Counted from the stretch's first letter, positions 46,993 to 56,185 are shown. The stretch is 64,000 nucleotides of DNA from Pirellulaceae bacterium (GCA_023382975.1 JAHDXO010000030.1:55292-119291); one strand, 5' to 3'. Program-made: numbers and translations. Notes: generated from the letters alone by a model not told the origin.

Positions 46993-47385
46993 CTGCCGAG
47001 AACGGTGTCGGTGGGATTGCCCGAGGCGGCGGTCAAGAAGAGTACGCACCGGGTCGGGCGGGCGATCGTCAATTCGGGCTTCATGCGCCCGCAGGACCGG
47101 ATCGTGATCAATCTGGCGTCCGCCGAGTTGCCGAAGCAAGCGGCCTCGTTCGATCTGCCGATCACACTGGGGATGCTGGCCGGCAGCGGGCAACTCGAAT
47201 CGGATCTGTTCGAGACCTATTCAAAGCACGACGACTTCGCCGACGTCCGCGGCCAGGAGATGGCCAAACGGGCGATCGTCATCGCCGCCGCCGGCCGACA
47301 TAATCTGTTGATGTTGTGGCCGATTAGACCTGTTGCAGGTATCCTCCGCGAAACACCGTATTTTACCGCACCAACGCCGCTTTGA
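46981..47385 (+). pseudogene. comM/yifB (Mg-chelatase-like ATPase) relic
   Basis: The frame encodes VGLPEAAVKKSTHRVGRAIV and NSGFMRPQDRIVINLASAEL then SFDLPITLGMLAGSGQLES, clear ComM/YifB N-terminal domain sequence, but without the normal first 30-40 residues. It then jumps to DDFADVRGQEMAKRAIVIAA and GRHNLLML, the start of the ATPase domain, skipping about 100 residues. It is cut just before the Walker A loop (the expected GPPGSGKT is replaced by WPIRP). No ATPase activity is possible. Confidence 0.85.
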
Positions 47386-47442
47386 ACTACGATGCACTCG
47401 ATCCGTTCCGGCGAATCGTGCTGGCCTTGCCAGCCGACTTCG

Positions 47443-48690
47443 CTACTTCTGCGGGATCACATACACGATCTGTCCGTCCCGTTCCAACTTCTTCCCGCCT
47501 TCCTGCAGGATGGCGGTTTCGGCAATGTTGGCGATGCGCTCGACGATGTCGGAAATGCGGTTGTAATTGGGCAAGCCGTCGCGGCTGTGGTTGATGTAGG
47601 TGTCGTTGAACGGTTTGTTCCAGCGTCCGCGCGGCAGGCAGTCCTGGGTCAATGCGGGCGGGATCGCCTGGACGCCCAGCACGACGCCCATCAGCCCGCC
47701 GCAGGTGGCGGCTTGGTTGTCGCAGTCGTAGCCGGCGCTGACGGCAATGCCGACGGTTTTCATGAAATCTCCTTCGCCGTACAGGACGGCCATCACGCCG
47801 CACAAGCCGTTGACCAACGACGAGACAACCGACACCGGGGCTTGGTAGTCTCCCTTCTGGTATCGGTAGTACTTGTCGTGGATCTTCTGTCGGGTGCTGC
47901 GCCAGTCGTCAGGCGACTCGGCGTGCCAGCGGATCACGTCGGTCATCCCTTCGTGAAACGGGCCCTCTGCTGGGACGGCGGCCAGCGCCAGCTTGACCAA
48001 ACGCTGCGGATCGCGCTCGAAGAAGCCTTCGCTGATCATCACGCCGTAGGCGATCGTCGGGTGGACGCCCCAGTCATCGTTGGTGATGCGGGCGCCCCAC
48101 TCGGCGCGCTCGGCGGCCCGTGCGGGCATGCCGGGATAGAAGGCGCTCCAGATCTCGTTGACCAGTTGCGGATCGATCTGGAACCAGTTGGGGTTGTTCT
48201 GCTTGCTGCCGGTGTCCGGGGGCACCATGCCTTTGTCCATCAGATCCCGAGCGGTGCGGTTGGCGACCCAGATCCGCCGGTTGATATGGTTCTGCCAGGC
48301 CTCGGCGATCTGGCGGTAGTCGATGTCCAGTCCGTGCCTCTCGACGGCGTGCAGCGTGACGAACTCGATGTCGGTGTCGTCGTCCGAGTAGGCGCCGTCA
48401 AAGGCGGTGAACAGGTACGGCGCAAAGGCGCGGTGGTCGTCGCGGTTCATTCGCAGCTCGCCGCCGTTGAAGGGCGTGAAGTAGCGGTCAACCAGTACGG
48501 GGATCGGCTCGTTGACGTACACGTTCTCGAACGGGAAGCCCATGTAGTTGCCGACCAACTGGCCGATCCAGAAGCCCGAGATCCTCTCGACCAGATCAGC
48601 CCGCGAGATGCTGCGCTCCTGCGCGGCGGCCGAGACGGACAGAGACACCAGGACGATGACGATGAGGATCGGGTGCAAGGTACGGTTCAT
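47443..48690 (-). CDS. Secreted ADP-ribosylglycohydrolase-fold protein
   Basis: A 415-residue protein with a signal peptide (residues 1-25, ending VSAAAQ) and the DraG/ARH fold: ISGFWIGQLVGNYMGFPFEN, the metal-binding YSDDDTDIEF block and the C-terminal GYDCDNQAATCGGLMGVVLG block with the second D-x-D-x-x-A motif. ATG 48690 is chosen because the signal peptide starts there. Being exported, it is unlikely to reverse cytoplasmic ADP-ribosylation, so another glycoside-like substrate is more probable. Confidence 0.8.
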   Translation of the reverse strand: MNRTLHPILIVIVLVSLSVSAAAQERSISRADLVERISGFWIGQLVGNYMGFPFENVYVNEPIPVLVDRYFTPFNGGELRMNRDDHRAFAPYLFTAFDGAYSDDDTDIEFVTLHAVERHGLDIDYRQIAEAWQNHINRRIWVANRTARDLMDKGMVPPDTGSKQNNPNWFQIDPQLVNEIWSAFYPGMPARAAERAEWGARITNDDWGVHPTIAYGVMISEGFFERDPQRLVKLALAAVPAEGPFHEGMTDVIRWHAESPDDWRSTRQKIHDKYYRYQKGDYQAPVSVVSSLVNGLCGVMAVLYGEGDFMKTVGIAVSAGYDCDNQAATCGGLMGVVLGVQAIPPALTQDCLPRGRWNKPFNDTYINHSRDGLPNYNRISDIVERIANIAETAILQEGGKKLERDGQIVYVIPQK

Positions 48691-49087
48691 GATGATCAAT
48701 CCTGCTGAAAAGGGTGACGGCAAGACAAGCAACTCAAACGCCTCGCCAACGCATTCGGTCACGTGACTGATTCCGGTCGCTTGCGCGAATTTCGACGTTC
48801 CGAAAGTAAACCGCCCCATCCGCTTCCGCAAGAGGACACCAAGCAGCACGACTCGCCAGGGATTGTGCTTCGATTCCGTCCGCCTGCGGGGCGAACACCT
48901 CGTGCGTTATTACGGCTGGTACTCGCATTGCCAGCGCGGCCCGCGAGCCAAATCGGACCCGGCGGCCGTTTCGGTGGACGAGAAAAAAAACGGGCAAGGG
49001 AGGGTTGCAATCTTGGCGGACGACGTTCAAGATTTCTATCGTTCAAAATTCCTGTCAGTTATCAGTTTGAGTAAGACGGAGAACCGC
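48691..49087. other. Region without a supported gene
   Basis: 397 bases between divergent genes. A frame leading into the 117-residue gene is open from 48863, but it has no good start or ribosome site and its sequence looks non-coding. No hairpin or RNA gene is evident. Confidence 0.35.
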
Positions 49088-49441
49088 ATGGCCAAAATCT
49101 TGGGAAAACCGTTGGAGCCCCAGTGGAAGAAGATCTTCAAGAAACGCACGTTCAAAACCGGCGTGTCGGAAACACTCCGAAAGTTCGACGGGGCGAACTG
49201 TTTCAAGAGCCTTCAAGCCAAGACCTACCACAGGGATCAGGTGCAGTTCAAGGATCTGGTGGCGTTTTGGTCCCAGCTCGAAGGGCTCAGCAACTACGTG
49301 AAGGCGCTCAAGGAGCCGAAGCTCACGCCGTGGACGTCGGAAGAGAAGAAGTTCCTGCAGGATCTGAGAAACGAGCTCAACGGTGAACTCGTCTTCTGGC
49401 AGGGCACCAATATCAAGTTCGATCCGAGACAGAAGAAGTAG
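49088..49441 (+). CDS. Small lysine-rich hypothetical protein
   Basis: A 117-residue, very basic protein (many K; ends DPRQKK) with no signal or membrane segment. CGGAG lies shortly before ATG 49088. The phrase TWTSEEKKFLQDLRNELNGE suggests amphipathic helices. Family not recognised. It precedes another lysine-rich helical protein by about 100 bases and the two are probably one transcript. Confidence 0.6.
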   Translation: MAKILGKPLEPQWKKIFKKRTFKTGVSETLRKFDGANCFKSLQAKTYHRDQVQFKDLVAFWSQLEGLSNYVKALKEPKLTPWTSEEKKFLQDLRNELNGELVFWQGTNIKFDPRQKK

Positions 49442-49538
49442 CTCAGATAAACTGATCGGCCGCGGGGGCGACTGGCTCCGGCCGTGGTGGCAGGAATCGA
49501 CTGATTCCGCGAGTCGATCGCTAATAGGAGTTCGTGCG

Positions 49539-50318
49539 ATGCATGACAAATGGCTTGAAGACTGGAAGAAGACCAAGAAGGAATTCGAATCGCTGACCGG
49601 CAAGAAGAAACCCAGCGGCAAGTTTCTGAAACTGTTTCATTCCTCCGGCGTCGAGTCGGCGCTGAAGACCTGCGACAACTGTATCGAAGGCCTGGACAAA
49701 AACTGGGACAAGGGCGACCAGAAGCGGCTGAAAAGCCAGCAGGACATGCGCAAGGCCATCGACAACTACAAGAAGGCGGCGAAGAAATACGACGGGGAGC
49801 TGGATGACGCCATCGTCGGCGAGTCGCTCGCCAATCCGGACCAGAAGACCGTCTATTACCGCGGGCTGAAGATGCTGCGGGCCAAGCTCGAACAGTACGG
49901 TGCGTCCTACGAGGAGAGCCTGGCCTTCGATCAGGCGAAGCTGGCCAAGGACGAGCAGTTCTCCGACAAACACTGGAAGATCGCCGAGCAGAAGCTGAAG
50001 GCCGGCGTCGCCAAGGCCACGGCCGCGGCCAAAACGGCCGCTACGGCAATCGCCAAGAACGGTGACAATGCCTGGCCGGAATTCATCACCCAGATCCCGC
50101 TGGGGATCCGCGAGCTGTCGTGGGCTTTCGGCGATGTGAAGACAGCTCGGCAAAACGGCGTGGACTTGCCCGACCCGGCGAAGTTCGAAAAAGCCCTCGA
50201 TAACTTGCAGAAGGCGTTGCCGAACCGGCCGGGCGTGATCGGGGCCGTCGATATGGCGGGCTACACCAAGAATTTGGCCCAGGTCGTTAAAGAGGTCAAA
50301 GCCGCCTACAAAGTCTGA
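49539..50318 (+). CDS. Helical, lysine-rich hypothetical protein
   Basis: A 259-residue protein, strongly helical and rich in K, A and D (KAGVAKATAAAKTAATAIAK near residues 153-172), likely coiled-coil. AGGAG at 49526-49530 lies 8 bases before ATG 49539. No signal peptide or membrane helix. I do not recognise the family. Linked to the 117-residue gene upstream. Confidence 0.65.
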   Translation: MHDKWLEDWKKTKKEFESLTGKKKPSGKFLKLFHSSGVESALKTCDNCIEGLDKNWDKGDQKRLKSQQDMRKAIDNYKKAAKKYDGELDDAIVGESLANPDQKTVYYRGLKMLRAKLEQYGASYEESLAFDQAKLAKDEQFSDKHWKIAEQKLKAGVAKATAAAKTAATAIAKNGDNAWPEFITQIPLGIRELSWAFGDVKTARQNGVDLPDPAKFEKALDNLQKALPNRPGVIGAVDMAGYTKNLAQVVKEVKAAYKV

Positions 50319-50382
50319 GGGTCGAAACGGGGACGCAGCTAGTTCTTCCGCCTCGACGCGTGCGCCTTCGCGGCGCAGCGAG

Positions 50383-50475
50383 GCTGTGAAAAAAGGGACT
50401 GGCTCCGAGCTGGGACCATAGAAATCGAAGAGTAAGCGCGGGTCGCGAAGGAGCCGGTCCCAGTTTCTTCACAGC
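50383..50475. repeat. Imperfect palindromic repeat (MITE-like)
   Basis: The left arm (GCTGTGAA, A run, GGGACTGGCTCC) and right arm (GGAGCCGGTCCC, then TTTCTTCACAGC) are imperfect inverted copies of about 26 bases each, separated by some 42 bases, in a non-coding gap. The core word GGGACTGGCTCC also occurs at 46960 and, partly, near 49470. I read it as a small non-coding palindromic element. The rest of 50319-50704 holds nothing I can support. Confidence 0.65.
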
Positions 50476-50704
50476 TTCAGCGTGTGCCACCATCCCAGAG
50501 CTTCGGCCTGCAGGTCTTGCCAGTCAATGCGTTCGCATCAAGCACCACGCCAAAATCGGCAGCGGGTGCCGCCCGCTTTGCGAAGCAAGGGCAGACCAGC
50601 CACCAACCGGTTCAGGACGTGGTACACCAAACCCCGATCGTCATGGTAGCGAGTTCGAGATCCGGGCAGCAATCCGGCAGCAGGCACGATCGATCAGATC
50701 ACGC

Positions 50705-53080
50705 TTACTTCAACTGCTCCAGCAGCCACGTGGCGGCCGACGAACGAGTCTCGACCAAGCTGAGCGCCTGCGGTGTCGCGGCGTAGGATTGGATGGCCGG
50801 AGCGTAGGCCCGCTGCAGGTCCGCTGTGGGCACGATGCAATTCCGATTATCCACCAGCGCCTCGAAGCGAAGTGGCCTTGGCGCGAGACTGCCGGCCAGG
50901 TCGCAAAGGTCGCCCGCAGTCAAAATGCCGGGGACCGAGCTATCGTGCGGGATGAGCACCGCGAAATGCGTGAGCACGGCGTGATAGCTGCTCAACCCGC
51001 CACCGACGTAAGCAGCATGAATCTGGTCTTCGAACAGCGCCCCGAGCAGTGCCAGCAGCCCGCCCAGTGGTTCTGACTCCCGCGGCCATCCTTCGACGCC
51101 GTGCGGCACCTGGAAGTTGGTGTCGGCCGGGTTGGGCGGGGCGAACGAGTCACCCCAGAGTGCAATTCGTTGCGGATCGACGTCCGGACGCTCGCGCAGG
51201 TAGGCGAGCACGGAACGCAGATCGCGCAATCGTTCGCCGAGCAGCGTTTCGCCGAACAGTTGGACGTGGACGGAGAGGTTCGTGGCGGAGCTGTCTCGAC
51301 CGCGGGAGCTTCCCGCACGGCTCTCGCCCGTGCCGCGAAGGTCCGGCAGGACGACCGTCACGCCGTGCTGTAGGAGCTTGATGAGTTCAGGCGTCCGTTG
51401 TTGCAGGAATCCGGCCTTTCCAGTCTGCGCCAAGCTGACGACGGCGGGCGTTCGGCCCGCGCCGTTGACGGGGGCAAGAACGATCAGCGGCACCAGAATC
51501 CCGGATTCGACCTCGAGCACGACACGCTCGACCTTCGCGCCGGCCATCGGCTGGTCGTCGATCGAAGTCCTTTTCACCACGGGCGCCGCGGCCGGGATCA
51601 CGGGACCGAGCAGCTTGCTCCAAGCATCGCGAAGAAGTTGTCGGCGTTCGGCAGCCGATTTGCCGGCCAACCGTCGGTGTGCGGCTTCGATTCGTTCCCG
51701 TCCGACCGCGCTCATGATCTCGGTCAGGCTCTTGGGCCAGAGTTCGCTGCGCGCGTTCTCGGTCAAACAGATGAGATCCTCGGGTTTGCGGGGCGAACTG
51801 GTTTCGTCGGACTCGGCGACCCGGAAGCCGAACCACTGTTCGAACAACGGATGGATCATGCGGCGGTGGACGCGGCCGATATTCGTGCAATGCGACGCTT
51901 GGGATGCCGATTGGCGCAACGTGCCGTAGCCGTGGGCAACGCCGATCCTGTCGGCTGCATGGTAGAATTGGCCCCATACCTTTTGATAACGCTTCCACAC
52001 GGGATCGCGCTCGCCGTCCCAGGAGAACTCGTGCGCATGGATCAGATGCTGCGGGGCGGTGCTCGCGACGATCACCCAGTGGAGAAAATCGTCGCGACCG
52101 CCCAGGCGCAGGCCTCGCGTCGAATCCCAATAGGTTCCGCCCAGCAGGTCGAAGCTCTTTTCAGCGTCCTCCGGGAGCGGGTAGCGGCTTTCCGGCTGAG
52201 GCCCACCGAAGTTGAACGGTACGCAGCAGGCGATGCGACGATCGAGAGCGGACGCGACAGCGGCCGGGTCGCCACCGCCGGCGACCGCGCCGAGCAGGAT
52301 GATCCGTTGCGGGTCGATGCCCGCTCGCGCAAGCAGCAGATCGACGCCGCGCATCAAGTCCCAGGCCATCCAGCCCATCAGACTGTCGCCCAGAAGCTGC
52401 AGTTGCACGCCGCTGTCGTACCGGAAATAGTAGTCCTGCCGCGTCGTCCGGTACGGTTTCGCATAGTCTTGGTCGCAGTGGAACGGATGCGCGCGGCGTT
52501 CTCCGTAGCCGACTTGATCGATGACTAGCACGAGGCACCCGGCCCGGCTCCAGGTCATCCCCATGTCCTGAAGTTCGCTCTGCGGTTTGTCGCGGTGATG
52601 CGAATGGGCCAGCAGGATGCCCGGCATGCATCGTGTCGGCCGGGCAGGCACGTACAGATTGCCCGGCACCCACTGTCCGGGTCGGCTTTCGTAGACGACG
52701 TTCTCGATCCGGAAACCATCGCCATCGATCGTACGCGTCAACCGCGTGTTCAGCTTGGCGGGCGGCACGGGGTAGTCGCCCAGCGATTGCCGCAGCCGCG
52801 CAATCCGCTCGTCACGATAACTCTCCCACTGCTCGCGGGTTTCGATCTTGGACCATTCGCTGCGGTGGCGCGCGTTGGCCTCGGCCGCGCGTCGCTCGAT
52901 ATCGCGATCGATCATGCCCGCTGCGTCGCTCCGCTGTTCCTTGGTCAGGACGTCGGCCTCCAGCCGGCTGAGATCGCCTGCATCGTCGGCTGCGGTCAGC
53001 CGGACGATCTGCAGCGCCATGACTCCGAGCACCATCACCCGGATGCATGGACAACGCCGCGGTTGTCGTTGGTTGATCAT
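50705..53080 (-). CDS. Secreted protein with two alpha/beta-hydrolase domains
   Basis: A 791-residue exported protein. The first hydrolase-like domain (about 100-400) resembles acetyl xylan esterase-type enzymes (GILLAHSHHRD, VLVIDQVGYGERR), but where the nucleophile elbow should be it reads LLGAVAGGGDP, with alanine in place of serine. The second domain (about 510-791) has VVLPDLRGTGES and a proper elbow LWGDSFAPP. So the first domain is probably non-catalytic and the second active. The N-terminus has a leader (IRVMVLGVMALQIVRLTAA). It is convergent with the small helical protein gene. Confidence 0.75.
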   Translation of the reverse strand: MINQRQPRRCPCIRVMVLGVMALQIVRLTAADDAGDLSRLEADVLTKEQRSDAAGMIDRDIERRAAEANARHRSEWSKIETREQWESYRDERIARLRQSLGDYPVPPAKLNTRLTRTIDGDGFRIENVVYESRPGQWVPGNLYVPARPTRCMPGILLAHSHHRDKPQSELQDMGMTWSRAGCLVLVIDQVGYGERRAHPFHCDQDYAKPYRTTRQDYYFRYDSGVQLQLLGDSLMGWMAWDLMRGVDLLLARAGIDPQRIILLGAVAGGGDPAAVASALDRRIACCVPFNFGGPQPESRYPLPEDAEKSFDLLGGTYWDSTRGLRLGGRDDFLHWVIVASTAPQHLIHAHEFSWDGERDPVWKRYQKVWGQFYHAADRIGVAHGYGTLRQSASQASHCTNIGRVHRRMIHPLFEQWFGFRVAESDETSSPRKPEDLICLTENARSELWPKSLTEIMSAVGRERIEAAHRRLAGKSAAERRQLLRDAWSKLLGPVIPAAAPVVKRTSIDDQPMAGAKVERVVLEVESGILVPLIVLAPVNGAGRTPAVVSLAQTGKAGFLQQRTPELIKLLQHGVTVVLPDLRGTGESRAGSSRGRDSSATNLSVHVQLFGETLLGERLRDLRSVLAYLRERPDVDPQRIALWGDSFAPPNPADTNFQVPHGVEGWPRESEPLGGLLALLGALFEDQIHAAYVGGGLSSYHAVLTHFAVLIPHDSSVPGILTAGDLCDLAGSLAPRPLRFEALVDNRNCIVPTADLQRAYAPAIQSYAATPQALSLVETRSSAATWLLEQLK

Positions 53081-53203
53081 GATTCACACCCAAAAATCAT
53101 TGCTGAAAACGAAATCGATTGGCCATTCGCCAAGCAGATTGATTCTCGACGACAATCCGGGTTCCCACAATGCGTGTGCCCGCCGGTTCGGAGGGCAACT
53201 ATC

Positions 53204-53752
53204 ATGCTGACGTTCTTGAAGCAGTACAGCCAGCGACTCCAGCATCAACACGGCTGGGAAGCGGAACTGGACTGTCCCGCCTGCGGAAACCACGGGCTGC
53301 CCGACTACGCTGGCTGGACACCTGGCTCGACCATCCACTTCGGAACCCGGCCCACGATCCTCGTCAGCGTTTCCTGTCCACGCTGCGATCAGGACTTGAA
53401 GCAACAGGCGGGCGAGAAGCTGATCGAGTTTTTCTCCCACGTGACGACGCGTATGCGCAACCGGCGGCTGATCACCCTATTCATCAGTCTGCTGGTCGAT
53501 CTGCCCTGGCTGCTCTGCGCCGTCATCTGGGCGGGCGTGCAACTCGGTTGGTGGGGCCACACGGCTTTCTTGGCTTTGAACAGATTAACCCTGCTACTGC
53601 CACCGGCCATCTTCTGGTTCAATTGGCAGATCCACGGTGCGCGACGCTGCTGCGAATGCGGCCAACCGGCATCCGTCTTCATGGGACTGCTGGGACGCAG
53701 CTACTGCTACCGTTGCTCGACGTGCGGTAAGCTGCTGCGGCTTCGGGATTGA
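53204..53752 (+). CDS. Zinc-ribbon membrane protein, hypothetical
   Basis: A 182-residue protein with two CxxC pairs at the N-terminus (CPACG about 24-28; CPRCD about 58-62), two membrane segments in the middle (LITLFISLLVDLPWLLCAVIWAG and TLLLPPAIFWFNW, shortened), and two further CxxC pairs at the end (CCECG and CSTCG). This suggests one or two zinc ribbons exposed on one side of the membrane. GGAGG lies 9 bases before ATG 53204. Function unknown. A bidirectional terminator follows. Confidence 0.7.
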   Translation: MLTFLKQYSQRLQHQHGWEAELDCPACGNHGLPDYAGWTPGSTIHFGTRPTILVSVSCPRCDQDLKQQAGEKLIEFFSHVTTRMRNRRLITLFISLLVDLPWLLCAVIWAGVQLGWWGHTAFLALNRLTLLLPPAIFWFNWQIHGARRCCECGQPASVFMGLLGRSYCYRCSTCGKLLRLRD

Positions 53753-53780
53753 CGACAGGCGAAGCAGTGCGGCGGGGAAC

Positions 53781-53823
53781 AAAAAAACGCCTCCAGACCG
53801 ATCGCACAATCTGGAGGCGTTTT
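53781..53823. terminator. Bidirectional intrinsic terminator
   Basis: A 13-bp perfect stem (AAACGCCTCCAGA paired with TCTGGAGGCGTTT) with a 12-base loop, with an A run before it and a T run after it. It lies between the convergent zinc-ribbon gene and the TROVE relic, so it can end transcription from both sides. Confidence 0.85.
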
Positions 53824-53828
53824 GCTTT

Positions 53829-54125
53829 CTACAGCTCGATGGCTTCGACTTCGGCGACGAACCTTGCGGCGGCGTCGGCCAGGTACGAGGCGACCAATTG
53901 GAACACGGCGTCACTGAAGTCGCCGACGTTCAGGATCTCGGCACGCTCAGGTGCCTGCGTCGATCCGTCGGGCCGGATATCGATGCAAACCAGCTTGGGC
54001 GATGCGACGCCCAACCGCCGCTGGTTGGCGACGAACTTTTGCCACTCGGTCATCACGCCCGTGGAACCGTACCGGCCGGCGCCGCCCCAGCTCTCGTTGT
54101 CGCTGGCCGTGTGACTTCGCACCAA
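53829..54125 (-). pseudogene. C-terminal fragment of a Ro60/TROVE-domain protein gene
   Basis: The 98 residues include SDNESWGGAGRYGSTGVMTE and WQKFVANQRRLGVASPKLVC then IDIRPDGSTQAPERAEILNV and GDFSDAVFQLVASYLADAA, which match the end of the von Willebrand A-like part of bacterial Ro60 (Rsr/TROVE) proteins. A full TROVE protein is about 500 residues; the ring-forming HEAT-repeat part is missing. The kept terminator downstream suggests the original 3' end is in place and the 5' part was deleted. Confidence 0.75.
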
Positions 54126-54590
54126 GGTAACGAGAACTACTTCCGGGAGAAGCCCCTGTCGCCTCGGCCGAAGATTCCGGCCACGAAAGTCAAGACGTCG
54201 AAGTTTGGGAAATCATCCACCGCCGCTTGCCCGCCAATCTGCCAGAGACTAGCTTATTCTCGACGGGACAGATCGAGAACCAAAGGCAACATCGCCGAAT
54301 ATGCCGGCGGATTGACGCGAACGACCGTCAAGAAGGAGATCCCAAGCAGATGACTAGGCGGCAGACGCCGCCGGAGTTACCGCAAAGTAACGGCTTTGGC
54401 TTTTCGGTCAGTGAAGACACCTTTGGCCACGGCGGCGCCCACTCGACGAACAGCTTCGCCGACACGCAGCACGGCCTGATCCTCATCTGGCTGGTACAAC
54501 ATGCGGGCTTCCCCGGCGAAGGCGGAAAATCCCAAGGCGTCTTCAAGCAAGCTGCCATCGATTCCTTCACAGAACAATCGGAATAATACC
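54126..54590. other. Region without a supported gene, upstream of the DUF1549 gene
   Basis: 465 bases. This is where the missing 5' part of the TROVE relic would have been. Several short open frames exist on both strands but none resembles a protein family. It should contain the promoter for the DUF1549/DUF1501 genes. Confidence 0.35.
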
Positions 54591-56168
54591 ATGAACCTGG
54601 CAGTTGTCCTTGTACTGGCGGCAGCCACCGCTGCTCAAGAACAGGCCGCAGCCGCATCGCCGATCAGTGCCTTTGAAAGCGATGCCAACCCGGTGGCCCA
54701 AGGCCGGATCGACGAACTGGTCCTCGGCCGGTTGAAGCAACTGGGGATTCCTCCCGCTCGGGTGTGCTCCGACGGCGTCTTTGTGCGCCGGGCCTACCTG
54801 GACGTGATTGGCACTCTCCCGACGCCTGACGAGGCGGCGCAGTTCTTGAACGACTCCGACCCGGACAGACGCCGCAAGCTGATCGATCGCCTGTTGGATC
54901 GCGACGAATTCGCCGACTACGGGGCGATGAAGTGGTGCGACCTGCTGCGGGTCAAGTCCGAGTTCCCCATCAAGCTGTGGCCCAACGCAGTGCAGGCTTA
55001 TCACCACTGGATTCACACGGCGGTCAAGGAGAACATGCCGTACGACCGGTTTGCCCGCGAGCTGCTCACCGCCAGCGGCAGCAATTTCAGGGTTCCACAA
55101 GTGAACTTCTACCGCGCCGTGCAGAGCCGCGAGCCGCAGGCCCTCGCCCAGGCCGTGGCGTTCACGTTCATGGGCGTGCGGCCGGAGGCTTGGCCTTCAG
55201 ATCGCTGGTCGGGCATGGCGGCCTTCTTTTCGCAGATTTCGTACAAGCCGACCGTTGAATGGAAGGAAGAGATCGTCCTATTCGATCTGGAGCAGGCTCG
55301 CAGCCCAGCGGGCATGGAATCGCTGCGATCAGCCGCCTTTCCCGACGCATCCCCGGTGCGACTCGCACCGGGCGAGGATCCGCGCCGGGTGTTTGCCGAT
55401 TGGCTGATCCGTCCCGAAAATCCATGGTTCACTCGGAACGTCGTCAACCGCGTCTGGTTCTGGCTGTTGGGCCGGGGCGTCATCCATCCGGCGGACGATC
55501 TCCGTCCCGACAATCCGCCCGCCAACCCGGAGTTGCTGGACTTCCTCGAACAGGAACTGATTGAGGCTCGATACGACCTGAAGCACCTCTACCGGCAGAT
55601 CCTGAATTCGACGACCTACCAGTTGTCGTGCGTCCCCCGGAGCGATAATCCCCTGGGAGAGGCGAATTTCGCGCACTACCCGCTCCGCCGCTTGGAAGCC
55701 GAGGTGCTGATCGACGCCCTGTGCCAGATCACCGGCACGACTGAGCAATATTCCAGCATCATTCCGGAACCGTACACTTTCATGCCGGCAGACCAGCGCG
55801 CCGTGGCCCTGGCCGACGCCAGTATCGCCAGTCCGTTCTTGGAGAAATTCGGGCGGTCGTCGCGCGACACCGGATTGGAGTCGGATCGCAACAACCGCCC
55901 CACCGCGGCGCAACGGCTGCACATGTTGAATTCCAGCCATGTCCGGCAGAAGATGGAGACCAGCCCCAAGCTACGGGCCCTGCTGGGTTCCGACCCCAAG
56001 CGGCCGGAGATCATCGTGCAGCTCTATCTGACGGTCCTGTCGCGGATGCCGACGCAAGAGGAACTGCAAATTGCTGAGACACACGTCAAAGAGACCTGGG
56101 CCGACGGGGGCCCACGGGACCTATTTTGGGCGCTCGTCAATAGTCCGGAGTTTTGCTATCGACATTGA
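54591..56168 (+). CDS. DUF1549/DUF1553 domain protein
   Basis: A 525-residue exported protein (leader NLAVVLVLAAATAAQEQAAA). The DUF1549 part has FVRRAYLDVIGTLPTPDEA and KLIDRLLDRDEFADYGAMKW, and the DUF1553 part has NPWFTRNVVNRVWFWLLGRG, HPADDLRPDNPPANPELLDF and NSSHVRQKMETSP. It is much shorter than typical planctomycete members with an N-terminal cytochrome c domain. It is the first gene of a common planctomycete pair with DUF1501 and its role is unknown. ATG 54591 is chosen for the leader. Confidence 0.88.
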   Translation: MNLAVVLVLAAATAAQEQAAAASPISAFESDANPVAQGRIDELVLGRLKQLGIPPARVCSDGVFVRRAYLDVIGTLPTPDEAAQFLNDSDPDRRRKLIDRLLDRDEFADYGAMKWCDLLRVKSEFPIKLWPNAVQAYHHWIHTAVKENMPYDRFARELLTASGSNFRVPQVNFYRAVQSREPQALAQAVAFTFMGVRPEAWPSDRWSGMAAFFSQISYKPTVEWKEEIVLFDLEQARSPAGMESLRSAAFPDASPVRLAPGEDPRRVFADWLIRPENPWFTRNVVNRVWFWLLGRGVIHPADDLRPDNPPANPELLDFLEQELIEARYDLKHLYRQILNSTTYQLSCVPRSDNPLGEANFAHYPLRRLEAEVLIDALCQITGTTEQYSSIIPEPYTFMPADQRAVALADASIASPFLEKFGRSSRDTGLESDRNNRPTAAQRLHMLNSSHVRQKMETSPKLRALLGSDPKRPEIIVQLYLTVLSRMPTQEELQIAETHVKETWADGGPRDLFWALVNSPEFCYRH

Positions 56169-56185
56169 AGTCAGGAGCAAATGCT

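Noticed and set aside
50383..50475. Reading the inverted repeat as a simple transcription terminator
   Set aside because: The arms are long and imperfect, the loop is about 40 bases, and its core word recurs elsewhere, so a repeat element fits better.
54328..54657. 109-codon minus-strand frame upstream of the DUF1549 gene
   Set aside because: No family resemblance, no ribosome site, and it overlaps the start of a well-supported gene.
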